Positions 16,897-26,886 of a DNA stretch of 64,000 bases are shown here, one piece after another. Below the pieces are notes generated by a model. It was not told where the DNA came from, searched no databases, and saw only the letters and a program-made list of their open reading frames with translations. The first letter of the stretch is position 1, and the number at the start of each line of letters is the position of its first letter. Position numbers and translations under genes: made by a program. Origin of the DNA: Winogradskyella sp. (lineage in GTDB: Bacteria; Bacteroidota; Bacteroidia; Flavobacteriales; Flavobacteriaceae); assembly GCA_002722255.1 (NCBI GenBank), contig PBLD01000003.1, positions 259,336 to 323,335 of the forward strand, given 5' to 3'.

Positions 16897-19401
16897 ATGA
16901 AAAAATTACTTCTAATATTTTTTATAATTTTAAGTTCATGTGATAAAAATAATGAAGCCTTAGAGCCTGAATTAATTGAACAATTAGAAATAGAAATTAA
17001 AGATAATGTAGTTGTACTGTCTGACAATAATCAAACTACAAATGAAATTGCAGAAATACTTAATGGCACTTTAGTTGTGCAACCAGCAAGTTTGGTAGAA
17101 GATGTTGAAGTTGGCTCTGTATTGATAGGACAAGAAGATGGTGGATTTTTAGTTAAAGTTATCACTAAAACAATTGAAGGTGATCAAGCAACTTTTCAAG
17201 TAGAGCAAGCTAATATGGAAGATGTCTTTGAGAATGCTGAATTTAGTTTTAATGCTGATTTATCAGAGACTCCACAAAGAAATACAAATAACAATAATCA
17301 AAATATAAATAGTAAGAGAGACGGTGAAGGTTTTTCTTTTGATTTTTCCAATACCGTCATATATCAAGATGGACCAGTTGTGTTTAATATTACAGATGGT
17401 TCAGCGGAATTTAATCCTAATTTTCAGTTTGATTTTGACTTTGAGAATTCAACATTACAGCAATTTGAATTTAGTGCAGAAAATGCTAATTTAACCATAG
17501 ATTGTGATTTGTTTTTTGGACTTAATTCTGAGGATCAATTAAATGTTTCTACTACAATAGCTGAGTATGATAAAACTTTTACCACATTTGTTGGTTTTGT
17601 TCCTGTAGTTGTAACTGTGTCAACAGAACTCGTTGCTGAATTATCAATAGAAACATCAGGTCAGTTTGGTTTTACTGGAGGATTTACTTCGGTAAATACA
17701 ACAACTTTAGGAGCAACTTATAATAATGGTGTATGGGATTATATAGGTGAAACTTCATCAAATACTACAGGAAAACCAGTAGATAATTCCGCTGTGGCTG
17801 AAATAATGCAAAATATTACAATTACACCAAAAGTTGATATTAAGTTTTACAATGTAGTGGGACCTTATTGTACACCTATAATGACAGAGGATTTAACCTT
17901 GGGAGTAAATTTTGATGGTGAAGATCCAGATTGGAATGCCAAGGTAGATGCAGGGCTTAATATAGTTGTTGGAGCAGATGCTCAAGTATTAGGTGAAACA
18001 TTAGTAGATTACAACACAAGCATTTTCTCATCAAATGTTACTGTTTGGGAAGCACCTAAAACATTAGAAATTGTATCTGGTAATCAGCAAGAGGGCACAC
18101 AAGGAGCCGAATTAGACGAGCCTTTAAAAGTAAAAGTAACTGATAATATGGGTGATCCAATCTCAAACGTTCCTGTATATTTTCAAGTTACACCAGGTGA
18201 TGGTGAAGTAGATAATACTAGTGTCTTAACAGACGATGAAGGTTTTGCGGAAGTTATATGGACTTTGGGAACATTCACAACTGAACAAGCAGTAAATGTT
18301 GAAATTAGAAATTCTGGAGGTGATGTGGTAGGTGAAACGTTAGTTTTTACATCAAATGCAGGCGAGGTTGAATTAAGCTTAATAGGTGATTTAAGTTTTG
18401 GAGAAGTTGAAATAGGAAGTTCTGAGAACATATCATTTACAATAGAGAATCCGAACTCTACACCAATAAATGTTTCGTCAATTGATATTCCTGAAGGGTA
18501 TAGTGTAAATTGGAATAGTGGGCAAATAGCGGCTGAATCTACGCAAGATGTAGTAGTAACATTTTCACCTACTGAATTACAAGATTATAATGGTGATATT
18601 ATAGTAAATAATGATGTTGATGACATTAATAATTTAATTCCTGTTACTGGTATTGGTGTTGTGCAAAATGCAATAAGCTTATCTGGTGATATGAATTTTG
18701 GTGATGTGGAAATCGGTTCGGAGGAAGTGAGAGTTTTAACAGTACAGAATAATACAATTGTACCTATGCTAGTTTCATCAGTAGATCTACCTGTTGGCTA
18801 TACTGCAAATTGGACAGGTGGCTTAATTAATGGTCAAAGTTCTCAAGATATTGATATTACCTTTAGTCCTAATAATGTTCAAAATTACAATGGTTCCATT
18901 ATTATAAATAATGACTTGGATTCAGAAAATAATGTAATTGCAGTAACTGGTATTGGTATTGAAGAAGTTACAGGTCCTGATATAACCGGATTTTGGATTT
19001 CAAATATAAATATGAGTGAGTGTAATGCTGCAGGAAATAGCAATGATCCAGATTGCGTTAGTCATAGTACATTTGAAGGTTTAGAATTAGAGTTCTCCGA
19101 GGATTTAAATTATAATTATTGTGAAGACACAAGTATAAGTTGTGGAATTGTTTATAACGATGGTGTATATACAAATACAGAAGTTTTCCTTGAGCGTTCT
19201 TTCAATTTTGATGGTGTAAATTTAAGAATGGAAATAAGGACATATAGCACCTCTGGTTTCTTCTTTGATGATAGAACATTTATTTTTGAAGGAGTTTATG
19301 AAGAAAGCACTGATAGTTTTTCGGGTAATTATTCACATGAAACTGATGGAGGCTTATGGAATAATTTAAGTATTGGTACAATGACGCTTACTCGACCGTA
19401 A
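16897..19401 (+). CDS. Large lipoprotein with Big-type Ig domain and two ASPM/choice-of-anchor-D repeats
   Basis: An 834-residue lipoprotein (lipobox LSSC, Cys15) likely displayed on the cell surface. About residues 120-390 form an acidic, Asn-rich beta domain. Residues about 395-487 resemble a bacterial Ig-like domain (PISNVPVYFQVTPGDGEV, DDEGFAEVIWTLG). Two tandem repeats of about 100 residues follow, starting near 491 and 593, each with LSLxGDLxFGxVEIGS, a YNGxIIxNND core and a closing PVTGIGV; these resemble ASPM-SPD-2-Hydin/choice-of-anchor-D modules. A distinct C-terminal domain (about 690-834) holds two close cysteines. No enzyme motif is seen; adhesion or scaffold roles are possible. 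Confidence 0.8.
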   Translation: MKKLLLIFFIILSSCDKNNEALEPELIEQLEIEIKDNVVVLSDNNQTTNEIAEILNGTLVVQPASLVEDVEVGSVLIGQEDGGFLVKVITKTIEGDQATFQVEQANMEDVFENAEFSFNADLSETPQRNTNNNNQNINSKRDGEGFSFDFSNTVIYQDGPVVFNITDGSAEFNPNFQFDFDFENSTLQQFEFSAENANLTIDCDLFFGLNSEDQLNVSTTIAEYDKTFTTFVGFVPVVVTVSTELVAELSIETSGQFGFTGGFTSVNTTTLGATYNNGVWDYIGETSSNTTGKPVDNSAVAEIMQNITITPKVDIKFYNVVGPYCTPIMTEDLTLGVNFDGEDPDWNAKVDAGLNIVVGADAQVLGETLVDYNTSIFSSNVTVWEAPKTLEIVSGNQQEGTQGAELDEPLKVKVTDNMGDPISNVPVYFQVTPGDGEVDNTSVLTDDEGFAEVIWTLGTFTTEQAVNVEIRNSGGDVVGETLVFTSNAGEVELSLIGDLSFGEVEIGSSENISFTIENPNSTPINVSSIDIPEGYSVNWNSGQIAAESTQDVVVTFSPTELQDYNGDIIVNNDVDDINNLIPVTGIGVVQNAISLSGDMNFGDVEIGSEEVRVLTVQNNTIVPMLVSSVDLPVGYTANWTGGLINGQSSQDIDITFSPNNVQNYNGSIIINNDLDSENNVIAVTGIGIEEVTGPDITGFWISNINMSECNAAGNSNDPDCVSHSTFEGLELEFSEDLNYNYCEDTSISCGIVYNDGVYTNTEVFLERSFNFDGVNLRMEIRTYSTSGFFFDDRTFIFEGVYEESTDSFSGNYSHETDGGLWNNLSIGTMTLTRP

Positions 19402-19486
19402 TAGACCTAAAATTTTATAAAATAGTAATACTTTATTTATTCGTTCTTCTAATTGAATCTTATGTAAAAAGTATTTTAGAAAATAA

Positions 19487-20221
19487 TTATTTTTTGAATG
19501 GCTTTAGGAGTTTAAATTTATTTTTCCAATAATGTTTTGAGTAACGTTTTGTGATATTAAATAATCGTTCTTGACTTTGGTTTACATCCAAATGCTTAGT
19601 TCGTTCTTCATTCAATAAAACAATATGACCTAATCCTCCCCACATTTCATTTCTTTGTCCATCAGGTTCAAAAGTTCCAGAGATATAATCTAGTTCAACA
19701 TAATGAACATGCTTGTTAGTTGTATAGTTCACCGATGTCATTCCTTTTCTACAATCTGGATTAAAACTATCATGTAGAATAATATTTAAACTTTTTGGTG
19801 GAATATATTTTATAAGATTCTCAATATCAGCTTTTACACCTTTTTCAGAATGATCTCCATCAATTAGAGCAAATTCTAAGGATTTACCTTCTTTTTGAAT
19901 TGTATCTAAAAGTTGTGGTATTATAGTTTTGGAGTCTCCTACCAAAAACTCAACATTATTAAACTTGCCTTGTAAACGTTCTACCTTCCTTTTATCTATT
20001 TCTATAGCGTATACTTTTTCAGCATACTTACTCATAACCTGAAGGCTTCCTCCTTGATCTACACCTATTTCAATAGCAACTTCAGGTTTTAAGATTTCTA
20101 ATAGCTTTATGAAGCAAAACTTTTCATTTCTGGTCATAGACCATTCCAATGGAAAATCTGCTTCCATAAATGTTGGAATACCCGAATCTAAAACGGTAAA
20201 AATATCTTTGTTAACGTTCAT
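19487..20221 (-). CDS. Class I SAM-dependent methyltransferase (Methyltransf_24 / cephalosporin hydroxylase-like)
   Basis: A 244-residue Rossmann-fold methyltransferase. Motif I is EIGVDQGGSLQVM (residues about 56-68), followed by an acidic strand end VYAIEIDKRKVERL, motif II VEFLVGDSKT and a metal-type motif FALIDGDHSEKGVKADIENL. LNIILHDSF sits at the position of strand 5. This set resembles macrocin O-methyltransferase and CmcI-like proteins that act on glycans or antibiotics. The substrate is unknown. It stands alone after a 40-base gap from the PAP2 gene. Confidence 0.75.
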   Translation of the reverse strand: MNVNKDIFTVLDSGIPTFMEADFPLEWSMTRNEKFCFIKLLEILKPEVAIEIGVDQGGSLQVMSKYAEKVYAIEIDKRKVERLQGKFNNVEFLVGDSKTIIPQLLDTIQKEGKSLEFALIDGDHSEKGVKADIENLIKYIPPKSLNIILHDSFNPDCRKGMTSVNYTTNKHVHYVELDYISGTFEPDGQRNEMWGGLGHIVLLNEERTKHLDVNQSQERLFNITKRYSKHYWKNKFKLLKPFKK

Positions 20222-20261
20222 GTTTAGAAATTAAAAATAATAAAGTTGTGGTACAAATTGG

Positions 20262-21119
20262 TTAAAATCTACCAACAATACCTATTTGGTTACCTGTAAA
20301 TGCAAAACTCCAAGATATTTTATTTTTATTAGGTTTTGCGATGTTAAAGGCATTTTCTTTGAATAAAAACTTATCAACGCCATCCACGACTATGATGCTT
20401 AATACTGTACCAAATCCTATATCAGATAGCCAGTGTGCGCCATCGATTAACCTAGACATTGGTGGAATTGCACCTAAGGTGTAAACACCTGCTTTTATCC
20501 ATGGACTGTCAAATTGTTTGGCAATAGAATGTGCCATGGTTACAGAAAGTACAGTATGTCCAGAAGGAAATGAGTGTTGACCTCCTTCTTTTGAAAAAGG
20601 CTTAAAATGAAATGCACCATAGCCTGTACCTGGTCTTGCTCTACCAAGTCCGTTTTTTAAAATGGTTTGCAAAAGCCCGCTTGTAATAGATGAAGTAATA
20701 ATGAGCACACTTGTTCGCCTAATTTTACTGTTTTTAGTGACTAAGCCAAAACCATATAAACCAGCGTTAGCCATAAAATAATTTTGAGGACTGCCAAAGT
20801 ACCAACCATAATCTCTAACGACTTTAGGGAAATTAGACCTATGGTTATCTATATATTTGTCAACACCTTCGTCTGCAAGGGCTAGAGTAGCAGTGCCAAA
20901 GACTAAACCACCAAGTTTTAAAAAATCATTTTTTTTCCAGTGAAGTGGTCTTTTAAACGAATATTTTACTCCATGCCATGTTGTATTGATATCATACTTT
21001 AGTAATGACCATGTTGAAGCATTGTCCTGATCTATTTTATAAAGACGTTGCGCAGAGCCGTCTTCAAAAAAATAAAAAATGAATATCAGTGATATAAAAA
21101 AGCGTTTAGCTAGTGGCAT
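20262..21119 (-). CDS. PAP2 superfamily membrane phosphatase
   Basis: A 285-residue protein with a signal-like N-terminus and several hydrophobic segments. The three PAP2 motifs are complete: K155...RARP (160-163), FPSGHT (PSGH 185-188) and SR-x5-H-x3-D (Ser222, Arg223, His229, Asp233). Such enzymes dephosphorylate lipid phosphates (undecaprenyl pyrophosphate, phosphatidate) on the periplasmic side. The 16-base distance to pheT upstream suggests cotranscription without a functional link. Confidence 0.87.
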   Translation of the reverse strand: MPLAKRFFISLIFIFYFFEDGSAQRLYKIDQDNASTWSLLKYDINTTWHGVKYSFKRPLHWKKNDFLKLGGLVFGTATLALADEGVDKYIDNHRSNFPKVVRDYGWYFGSPQNYFMANAGLYGFGLVTKNSKIRRTSVLIITSSITSGLLQTILKNGLGRARPGTGYGAFHFKPFSKEGGQHSFPSGHTVLSVTMAHSIAKQFDSPWIKAGVYTLGAIPPMSRLIDGAHWLSDIGFGTVLSIIVVDGVDKFLFKENAFNIAKPNKNKISWSFAFTGNQIGIVGRF

Positions 21120-21135
21120 AAAATAAAAGCTTTGA

Positions 21136-23562
21136 TTATCTCAACTCAGCACCAAGCTTATTTTTAAAATTAGATTGGAGCTTATTCATTATCTTGTCTA
21201 TTTGCTTATCGTTAAGCGTTTTATTTTCGTCTTGTAGCGTAAAGCTTACTGCATAACTCTTTTTGCCTGCAGGTAAATTTTTACCTTCGTAAACATCAAA
21301 CAGATTTACAGCTTTTAGCAATTGTTTTTCAGTTTGTTTGGCAATTGTATAGATATCGTCAAACGTAACGCTATTGTCTAGTAGCAACGCAAAATCTCTA
21401 CGAACTTCTGGATACTTAGGTATGGCAGTAAACTTAATTTTGTTGTGTTGTGCCATGTCTAACACATTATCCCAATTAAAATCAGCAAACAATACGTTTT
21501 GAGAAATACCAAAATGCTTTAAAACTGATTTTTTAACCAACCCAAATTCAACTAAAGTTTTCTTACCTATAGAAAGGCTCATACCTTCACTAAGAATATC
21601 GGTTTTATGAGGTGCAGATTTTAGTCGGTTTAATCCTAAACGCTCTAATACAGTTTCAATAGTACCTTTTAGGTAAAAGAAATCACTAGGTGTAGCTTGT
21701 GTATTCCAACGTTCTTGTGCTTTGTTTCCGGTTACAAAAAGTGCCAAATGTTTGTGTTCTTCTCTATTGTCTGAATACTGATGGTAAGTTTTACCAAATT
21801 CAAACAACTTAAGGTCATCACGTTTTCTGTTAATATTGTGCGAAACAGCTTCTAATCCAGAAAATAATAAGGATTGACGCATAACTTCTAAATCATTACT
21901 TAATGGATTTAGCATTTTTACGTTATGGTCTGCATTCAATTGTTCACTTAACTCAACATATTTTGGCGATGTTAGTGAGTTAGCCATAATCTCAAAGAAG
22001 CCTTGAGAAGCTAACTGATTGCCAATAACATTTTGAAGTTTGTAATCTTCAAAACGTGATGTGTTAGAAATAGAAGCGTTAAGCTTTTCAGTAGTTTTTA
22101 TGTTGTTGTAACCGTAAACTCTTAGAATTTCTTCAATAACATCAGCTTCGCGCTGCACATCATTTCTAAAAGACGGTACCGTAAGTCCTAAACCAGCTTC
22201 AGTAACATTATTAATTTTTATGTCTAAAGAGGTTAAAATACTTTTTATGGTTTCTTTCGGAATTTCTTGACCGATTAATCGCTTAGCATTATCAAAACTC
22301 AATACAACCTGAAAATCTTCAATCTTATTAGGATAAGCGTCAGAGATGTCACTTGTTATTTCACCACCAGCAATTTCAGTAATTAAAAGTGCAGCACGCT
22401 TTAAAGCGTACTTTGTAAAGTTAGGATCGATACCACGTTCAAATCTAAAAGAAGCATCTGTATTAAGACCGTGACGCTTAGCTGTTTTTCTAACGCTTAC
22501 AGGATCAAAATAAGCGCTTTCTAAAAAGATATTGGTTGTTGTTTCGGTAACACCAGAATCTATGCCACCAAAAACACCAGCAATACACATTGGTTTTTCG
22601 GCATCACAAATCATTAAATCATCTTCATGTAATTCTCTTTCAATCTCGTCTAGAGTTGTAAACTTTGTACCAGCTTCGCAGGTTTTAACTTCAACCTTGT
22701 TACCAGTTATTTTTGCAGCATCAAAAGCGTGTAATGGTTGTCCTAATTCATGCAAAACATAATTAGTAACATCTACAATGTTATTAATAGGAGATAAGCC
22801 AATTGCTTTTAAGCGGTTTTGTAACCAGCTTGGAGATGTTTCAACTTTAACACCAGAAATAGTAACACCACAGTAACGCGGACATTTGTCCTTGTCTTGC
22901 ACATCGACGTCAACCTTTAAAGAACGCGTATCTACATGGTAAGACATTACTGATGGAGATATCAACTCCAAGTTAAGATCTTGTTGTAATAAACCAGCTT
23001 TTAAATCTCTAGCCACACCATAATGACTCATGGCATCGGCACGGTTTGGTGTTAGACCAATTTCAAAAACTTCATCATTTTCCACTTCAAAAATCTCAGC
23101 GGCAGGAGTTCCGACTTTTAAGTCGGCATCAAGAACCATAATGCCATCATGAGATTCGCCAAGACCAAGTTCGTCCTCAGCACAAATCATTCCGTGGCTT
23201 TCTTCGCCTCTAATTTTACCTTTTTTGATTTTCCAGGCTTCACCTTCTGCAGTATAAAGTGTTGTGCCAATTGTAGCAACAGGTACTTTTTGTCCTGCAG
23301 CCACATTAGGTGCTCCGCAAACAATTTGTACCGGCTCTGCTTCACCAATATTTACAGTTGTTACTTTTAATCGGTCTGCGTTTGGGTGTTGTTCGCAAGT
23401 TAATACCTCGCCAACTACAATGCCTTTTAAGCCACCTTTAACAGATTCGTAGGTTTCTATACCTTCTATTTCAAGACCAAGATCTGTAAGTAATTCGCCT
23501 GTTTTTTCGGCGTTCCAATCTATATTGATAAACTGTTTTAACCAGTTGTAAGATATCTTCAT
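21136..23562 (-). CDS. pheT: Phenylalanyl-tRNA synthetase beta subunit
   Basis: An 808-residue full-length beta chain. It shows, in order: the N-terminal MKISYNWLKQFI, a tRNA-binding OB fold (about 40-150, VGEVLTCEQHPNADRLKVTTVNIG), the B3/B4 editing region (about 210-400, with INNIVDVTNYVLHELGQPLHAFDA), B5 domain, core, and the C-terminal ferredoxin-fold anticodon-binding domain (about 715-808). It pairs with PheS, which is not in the window, to charge tRNA-Phe. All landmarks are intact. Confidence 0.96.
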   Translation of the reverse strand: MKISYNWLKQFINIDWNAEKTGELLTDLGLEIEGIETYESVKGGLKGIVVGEVLTCEQHPNADRLKVTTVNIGEAEPVQIVCGAPNVAAGQKVPVATIGTTLYTAEGEAWKIKKGKIRGEESHGMICAEDELGLGESHDGIMVLDADLKVGTPAAEIFEVENDEVFEIGLTPNRADAMSHYGVARDLKAGLLQQDLNLELISPSVMSYHVDTRSLKVDVDVQDKDKCPRYCGVTISGVKVETSPSWLQNRLKAIGLSPINNIVDVTNYVLHELGQPLHAFDAAKITGNKVEVKTCEAGTKFTTLDEIERELHEDDLMICDAEKPMCIAGVFGGIDSGVTETTTNIFLESAYFDPVSVRKTAKRHGLNTDASFRFERGIDPNFTKYALKRAALLITEIAGGEITSDISDAYPNKIEDFQVVLSFDNAKRLIGQEIPKETIKSILTSLDIKINNVTEAGLGLTVPSFRNDVQREADVIEEILRVYGYNNIKTTEKLNASISNTSRFEDYKLQNVIGNQLASQGFFEIMANSLTSPKYVELSEQLNADHNVKMLNPLSNDLEVMRQSLLFSGLEAVSHNINRKRDDLKLFEFGKTYHQYSDNREEHKHLALFVTGNKAQERWNTQATPSDFFYLKGTIETVLERLGLNRLKSAPHKTDILSEGMSLSIGKKTLVEFGLVKKSVLKHFGISQNVLFADFNWDNVLDMAQHNKIKFTAIPKYPEVRRDFALLLDNSVTFDDIYTIAKQTEKQLLKAVNLFDVYEGKNLPAGKKSYAVSFTLQDENKTLNDKQIDKIMNKLQSNFKNKLGAELR

Positions 23563-23582
23563 GTGCTGTTTTATTCAGGCCA

Positions 23583-23590
23583 CAAAGATA
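23583..23590 (-). promoter_or_regulatory. -7 element of pheT
   Basis: On the minus strand this reads TATCTTTG (TAnnTTTG), 20 bases before the pheT ATG. No clear TTG at the -33 position. Confidence 0.55.
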
Positions 23591-23747
23591 ATAATACTTA
23601 AATGTTAATGAAACATCCCTAATTAAATTTTAAACAGGTTGCATTTCGCTATTATAAAAACAAAAATCTGAGTAGAGGAATTTTGAATAGGCTTTTTTAT
23701 GTAAGGTAATTGTTGTTATTTCGAACTTAAATAAAATTCAATTTACA

Positions 23748-24983
23748 ATGCGATATATTTTTGGTCTTTTAGTGATAAGTCTTCTATTTTCATGCAAAGA
23801 CGATAAAAAAAACAACACCCTTAGCGACAATAAATTAGAAACAGGAAGTTACAGAGCTTGGATTTCAATTCAGGATAATGAGGAAATTCCTTTTGTTTTT
23901 GAGGTAGAATCTGATAAAAAATTAAACATTTACAATGCTGAAGAAACGATTGTAGTAGATGAAATAGAATATAAAAATGATTCTGTATACATTAACTTAC
24001 CTGTATTTGAAGACTACCTAGTGGCAAAAATTAATCAGGATAATAATTTAAGCGGTTATTATATAAGTCCTGATAGAAATAGAAAAGTACCGTTTGAAGC
24101 TACGTTTAAAAATGCAATTAGATTTGGAACAGGAACAGGTGCGGCTTATAATATTGAAGGAGTTTGGGAAACTGTATTTAGTAAAGGTGTTGAGGAAGAT
24201 GAATACCTTGCAAAAGGTATTTTTAAGCAATACGATAATGGGAAAATTACAGGAACATTTAGAACCACAACTGGTGATTATCGTTACTTAGAAGGAGTGC
24301 TAGATGGGACGCGTCTAAAGCTATCAACTTTTGATGGCGCACATGCCTTTTTGTTTACAGCTAAAGTCACTGATTCAACCATGAACGGTTATTTTTATTC
24401 TGGAAACCATTGGAAAGAGCCTTTTGAGGCCAAACGAAGCCAAGATTTTGAGCTGCCAAGTGCTAACGAATTAACATACCTAAAAGAAGGCTATGATAGT
24501 TTAGATTTTGTGTTTTCTAACACCTCTGATGAGTTGGTAGGTCTTAAGGATGACCGATTTAAAGACAAAGTTGTTGTGGTACAAATAATGGGAACATGGT
24601 GTCCTAATTGTTTGGATGAGAGTAAATACTATGCCGACTTTTATAAAAAAAACAAAGACAAAGGTGTAGAGTTTATTGCCTTGGCATTTGAGTATGCAAA
24701 AGACAAAGAAACTGCTTTTAGTCGTATAGATCGTTTGGCATACAAAATAGATATAGATTATCCGATACTTTTAGCACAGTACGGAGGTGCTGACAAATCT
24801 AAGGCACAAAAAAAATTACCAATGCTTAATCATGTGTTATCATATCCTACTTCAATTTTTATAGACAAAAAAGGAAAAGTGAGAAAGATACATACAGGAT
24901 TTAATGGACCTGCAACAGGTGAGAAGTATACAGAATTCAAAAAGGAATTTGAGAGTTTTGTGGCGGAATTACTCAACGAATAA
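23748..24983 (+). CDS. Thioredoxin-like (TlpA/ResA-type) lipoprotein
   Basis: A 411-residue lipoprotein (lipobox LLFSC, Cys16). The N-terminal roughly 235 residues are a beta-rich domain of unknown role (GSYRAWISIQDNEEIPFVFEV...). The C-terminal part (about 245-411) is a thioredoxin fold with the redox pair WCPNC (Cys285, Cys288) and a later cis-proline region YPTSIFIDKKGKVRKIHTGFNG. TlpA/ResA-type proteins reduce disulfides in the periplasm, for example in cytochrome c maturation. The last 70 residues are intact. Confidence 0.85.
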   Translation: MRYIFGLLVISLLFSCKDDKKNNTLSDNKLETGSYRAWISIQDNEEIPFVFEVESDKKLNIYNAEETIVVDEIEYKNDSVYINLPVFEDYLVAKINQDNNLSGYYISPDRNRKVPFEATFKNAIRFGTGTGAAYNIEGVWETVFSKGVEEDEYLAKGIFKQYDNGKITGTFRTTTGDYRYLEGVLDGTRLKLSTFDGAHAFLFTAKVTDSTMNGYFYSGNHWKEPFEAKRSQDFELPSANELTYLKEGYDSLDFVFSNTSDELVGLKDDRFKDKVVVVQIMGTWCPNCLDESKYYADFYKKNKDKGVEFIALAFEYAKDKETAFSRIDRLAYKIDIDYPILLAQYGGADKSKAQKKLPMLNHVLSYPTSIFIDKKGKVRKIHTGFNGPATGEKYTEFKKEFESFVAELLNE

Positions 24984-24984
24984 T

Positions 24985-25533
24985 TTAATTGTTATTTAGT
25001 TTATTAAAAAAACGTAATTCTTTTCGGATACTGTAAATGATTATTGCAATTATACCAGCAATGGATCCAAAACCTGAAATTAAAATATATAGATAAAAGC
25101 CTTCAGAGAACTCACGTTTAAAATAAGGTAAGAGCAAATATAAGCCGTAAATGTATATTAGCAAGCAAATTGGAGTTACAAAGTAGTGTACCCATAAACG
25201 TGATTTGTAATGCCTTTTTAAATAACTTTTGTAAGATTTGTTATCTAATATTACTAGTTTTTGGTCTCTTAGATAAATAGTACCTAACTCTAACGTAATC
25301 CTAAATACCAAGCTCAAAATCATCAATAATAACCCTAAAGTAAAATTATTCCACTGACTTGGTGATACAAATATGGTAAAACCAATGAGTGTTGCTACAG
25401 TTAAGCCCATAATTAAAATTGAGCCATACTGTCTTCTACGTTGTTTTTTTGCTTTTTTAATAATGATTTCAGGGTGAATTATTTCAGTGTTATCCTGACT
25501 ATCCCATATTTTGTTTAGTGTGCTATTTTCCAT
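24985..25533 (-). CDS. Membrane protein encoded after an ECF sigma factor (possible regulator)
   Basis: A 182-residue protein with a cytoplasmic basic N-terminus (KKAKKQRRRQYG) and four likely membrane helices (about residues 35-52, 64-85, 116-137 and 148-167). It overlaps the sigma factor gene by 11 bases, so the two are translated together. The position is that of an anti-sigma factor, but I see no zinc anti-sigma motif (HxxxCxxC) and no FecR-like domain. Its role in controlling the sigma factor is an inference from position only. Confidence 0.6.
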   Translation of the reverse strand: MENSTLNKIWDSQDNTEIIHPEIIIKKAKKQRRRQYGSILIMGLTVATLIGFTIFVSPSQWNNFTLGLLLMILSLVFRITLELGTIYLRDQKLVILDNKSYKSYLKRHYKSRLWVHYFVTPICLLIYIYGLYLLLPYFKREFSEGFYLYILISGFGSIAGIIAIIIYSIRKELRFFNKLNNN

Positions 25534-26014
25534 TGGTAATACATTTTAAAAGCGATTTTCTTATTCGGCTTAATCGTGTTCTAAGTGTGCCATGCGCTAA
25601 TCCTACGGTTTCTGCTATTGTAGCTTGTGGTATGTCTTCTAACTCTAAAAGAATTAAAGCTTTATTTTGTTCTGTGAGTTGATCTATACATCGAAACATT
25701 TTTTTGAGCTTCTTATCTTTCGTAGCAATAGTATTGTCTGGTTCATGGTCTTTTAATAGGTCTTCATTAATGGGAATATTTTTTTTGGATTTGCGCAAAT
25801 CACTTAAGCAAGTATTTACGGCTATTCTGTATATCCATGTGTCAACAGAAGCGTCTCCTTTAAACGATTTTCTGTGGTTCCAGACTTTTATAAAGGTTTC
25901 TTGTAGCCATTCATTCGCAAGGTCATAATCTCCAGAGGCATAGCCTAAGCATAGCCTCCGGATTTTTGCAGCATGCGTATTGTATACTACTGTAAAGTCT
26001 TTTTCTGAAATCAT
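25523..26014 (-). CDS. ECF-type RNA polymerase sigma factor (sigma-70 family)
   Basis: A 163-residue protein starting MISEKDFTVVYNTHAAKI. Region 2 is visible at about residues 14-80, including DLANEWLQETFIKVWNHRKSFKG and WIYRIAVNTCLSDLRKSKK. Region 4 (about 105-160) carries LLELEDIPQATIAETVGLAHGTLRTRLSRIRKSLLKCI, the helix-turn-helix that reads the -35 box. Only regions 2 and 4 are present, as in ECF factors. The start at 26014 shares a base with the stop of the hydrolase gene (TAATG). An ECF-like promoter before that hydrolase suggests autoregulation. Confidence 0.88.
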   Translation of the reverse strand: MISEKDFTVVYNTHAAKIRRLCLGYASGDYDLANEWLQETFIKVWNHRKSFKGDASVDTWIYRIAVNTCLSDLRKSKKNIPINEDLLKDHEPDNTIATKDKKLKKMFRCIDQLTEQNKALILLELEDIPQATIAETVGLAHGTLRTRLSRIRKSLLKCITNGK

Positions 26015-26862
26015 TATTGGGCTAATAGAACTGTTTTTATTGTTTGTAAAAACCAATCTGGTTGGTCTAACATAATAAAATGGGCAGCATTGTCTGCTAA
26101 AATAAAATTATAATTCTCTAGATTAGTGTACTGTTCTTTGTAAGTTTTTATAACCATTTCCTTACCATAAGGTTTTGTTGCGGCAATAATAGTGGTTGGT
26201 GTTGTAATGTTTTTTAAATCCTGTCTAAGGTCTAATTTAAGGTAATCTGTATAACCGTAAACGTAGGTTTTTCGGTCTGCAGCTAATATCCAAGATTTAA
26301 TGCGTTCTTGCGCTTTTTTATTTAGACTCATACCTTGTGACATGCTTGTTGCCATTTGTTCAAACTGTTCGTCGCTAATGGCGAGTTGCTGATTGTTGTA
26401 AGGACTATCATAAGCAAGGTCATCTGGATTAAAATTTGGTATCATTAGAGCTCCAGCGGCTGGTAAAGCATCTACTAAGATGATATCAGAGACAAGTGAG
26501 TTTTCTCTACTGGCTAACCAAGTAGCAATAGTTCCTCCTAAGCTGTGACCAATAATGGTGACATTATTTAACTCATTTTGTTTTATGTAGTTGTTTAGGG
26601 CATCGTTTACTTTTGATAACCAAGGAAATTCAATAGGTGCTTTGCCACCAAAACCAGCTAAGGTTACAACATGGCATTCGTAGTTGTTTTCTAATTTTTT
26701 AACTAATGGATTCCAGACTTCTCCAGGAACTGTAAATCCAGGAATTAATAAAATTGGTTCTCCTTTGCCAGAAACTTCCACATGAATAGGTTGAGGAGTC
26801 TTATCTTTTGGGAATGAAAAAGTGAAAAATGTTGAGAGAATTAATAATGCTATGGTTTTCAT
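26014..26862 (-). CDS. Exported alpha/beta hydrolase
   Basis: A 282-residue alpha/beta hydrolase with a signal peptide (MKTIALLILSTFFTFSFP). The oxyanion strand is GEPILLIPGFTVPGEVW, the nucleophile elbow GHSLGG (Ser107), an acid follows in the late VTTPTTIIAATKPYGKE region, and the base is probably the His of NAAHFIMLDQP. The substrate is unknown; esters or lactones are typical. It is first in an operon with an ECF sigma factor and a membrane protein, an unusual partner for a sigma factor. Confidence 0.82.
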   Translation of the reverse strand: MKTIALLILSTFFTFSFPKDKTPQPIHVEVSGKGEPILLIPGFTVPGEVWNPLVKKLENNYECHVVTLAGFGGKAPIEFPWLSKVNDALNNYIKQNELNNVTIIGHSLGGTIATWLASRENSLVSDIILVDALPAAGALMIPNFNPDDLAYDSPYNNQQLAISDEQFEQMATSMSQGMSLNKKAQERIKSWILAADRKTYVYGYTDYLKLDLRQDLKNITTPTTIIAATKPYGKEMVIKTYKEQYTNLENYNFILADNAAHFIMLDQPDWFLQTIKTVLLAQ

Positions 26863-26886
26863 GATTCTGCGTTTTAAATTTCCCTT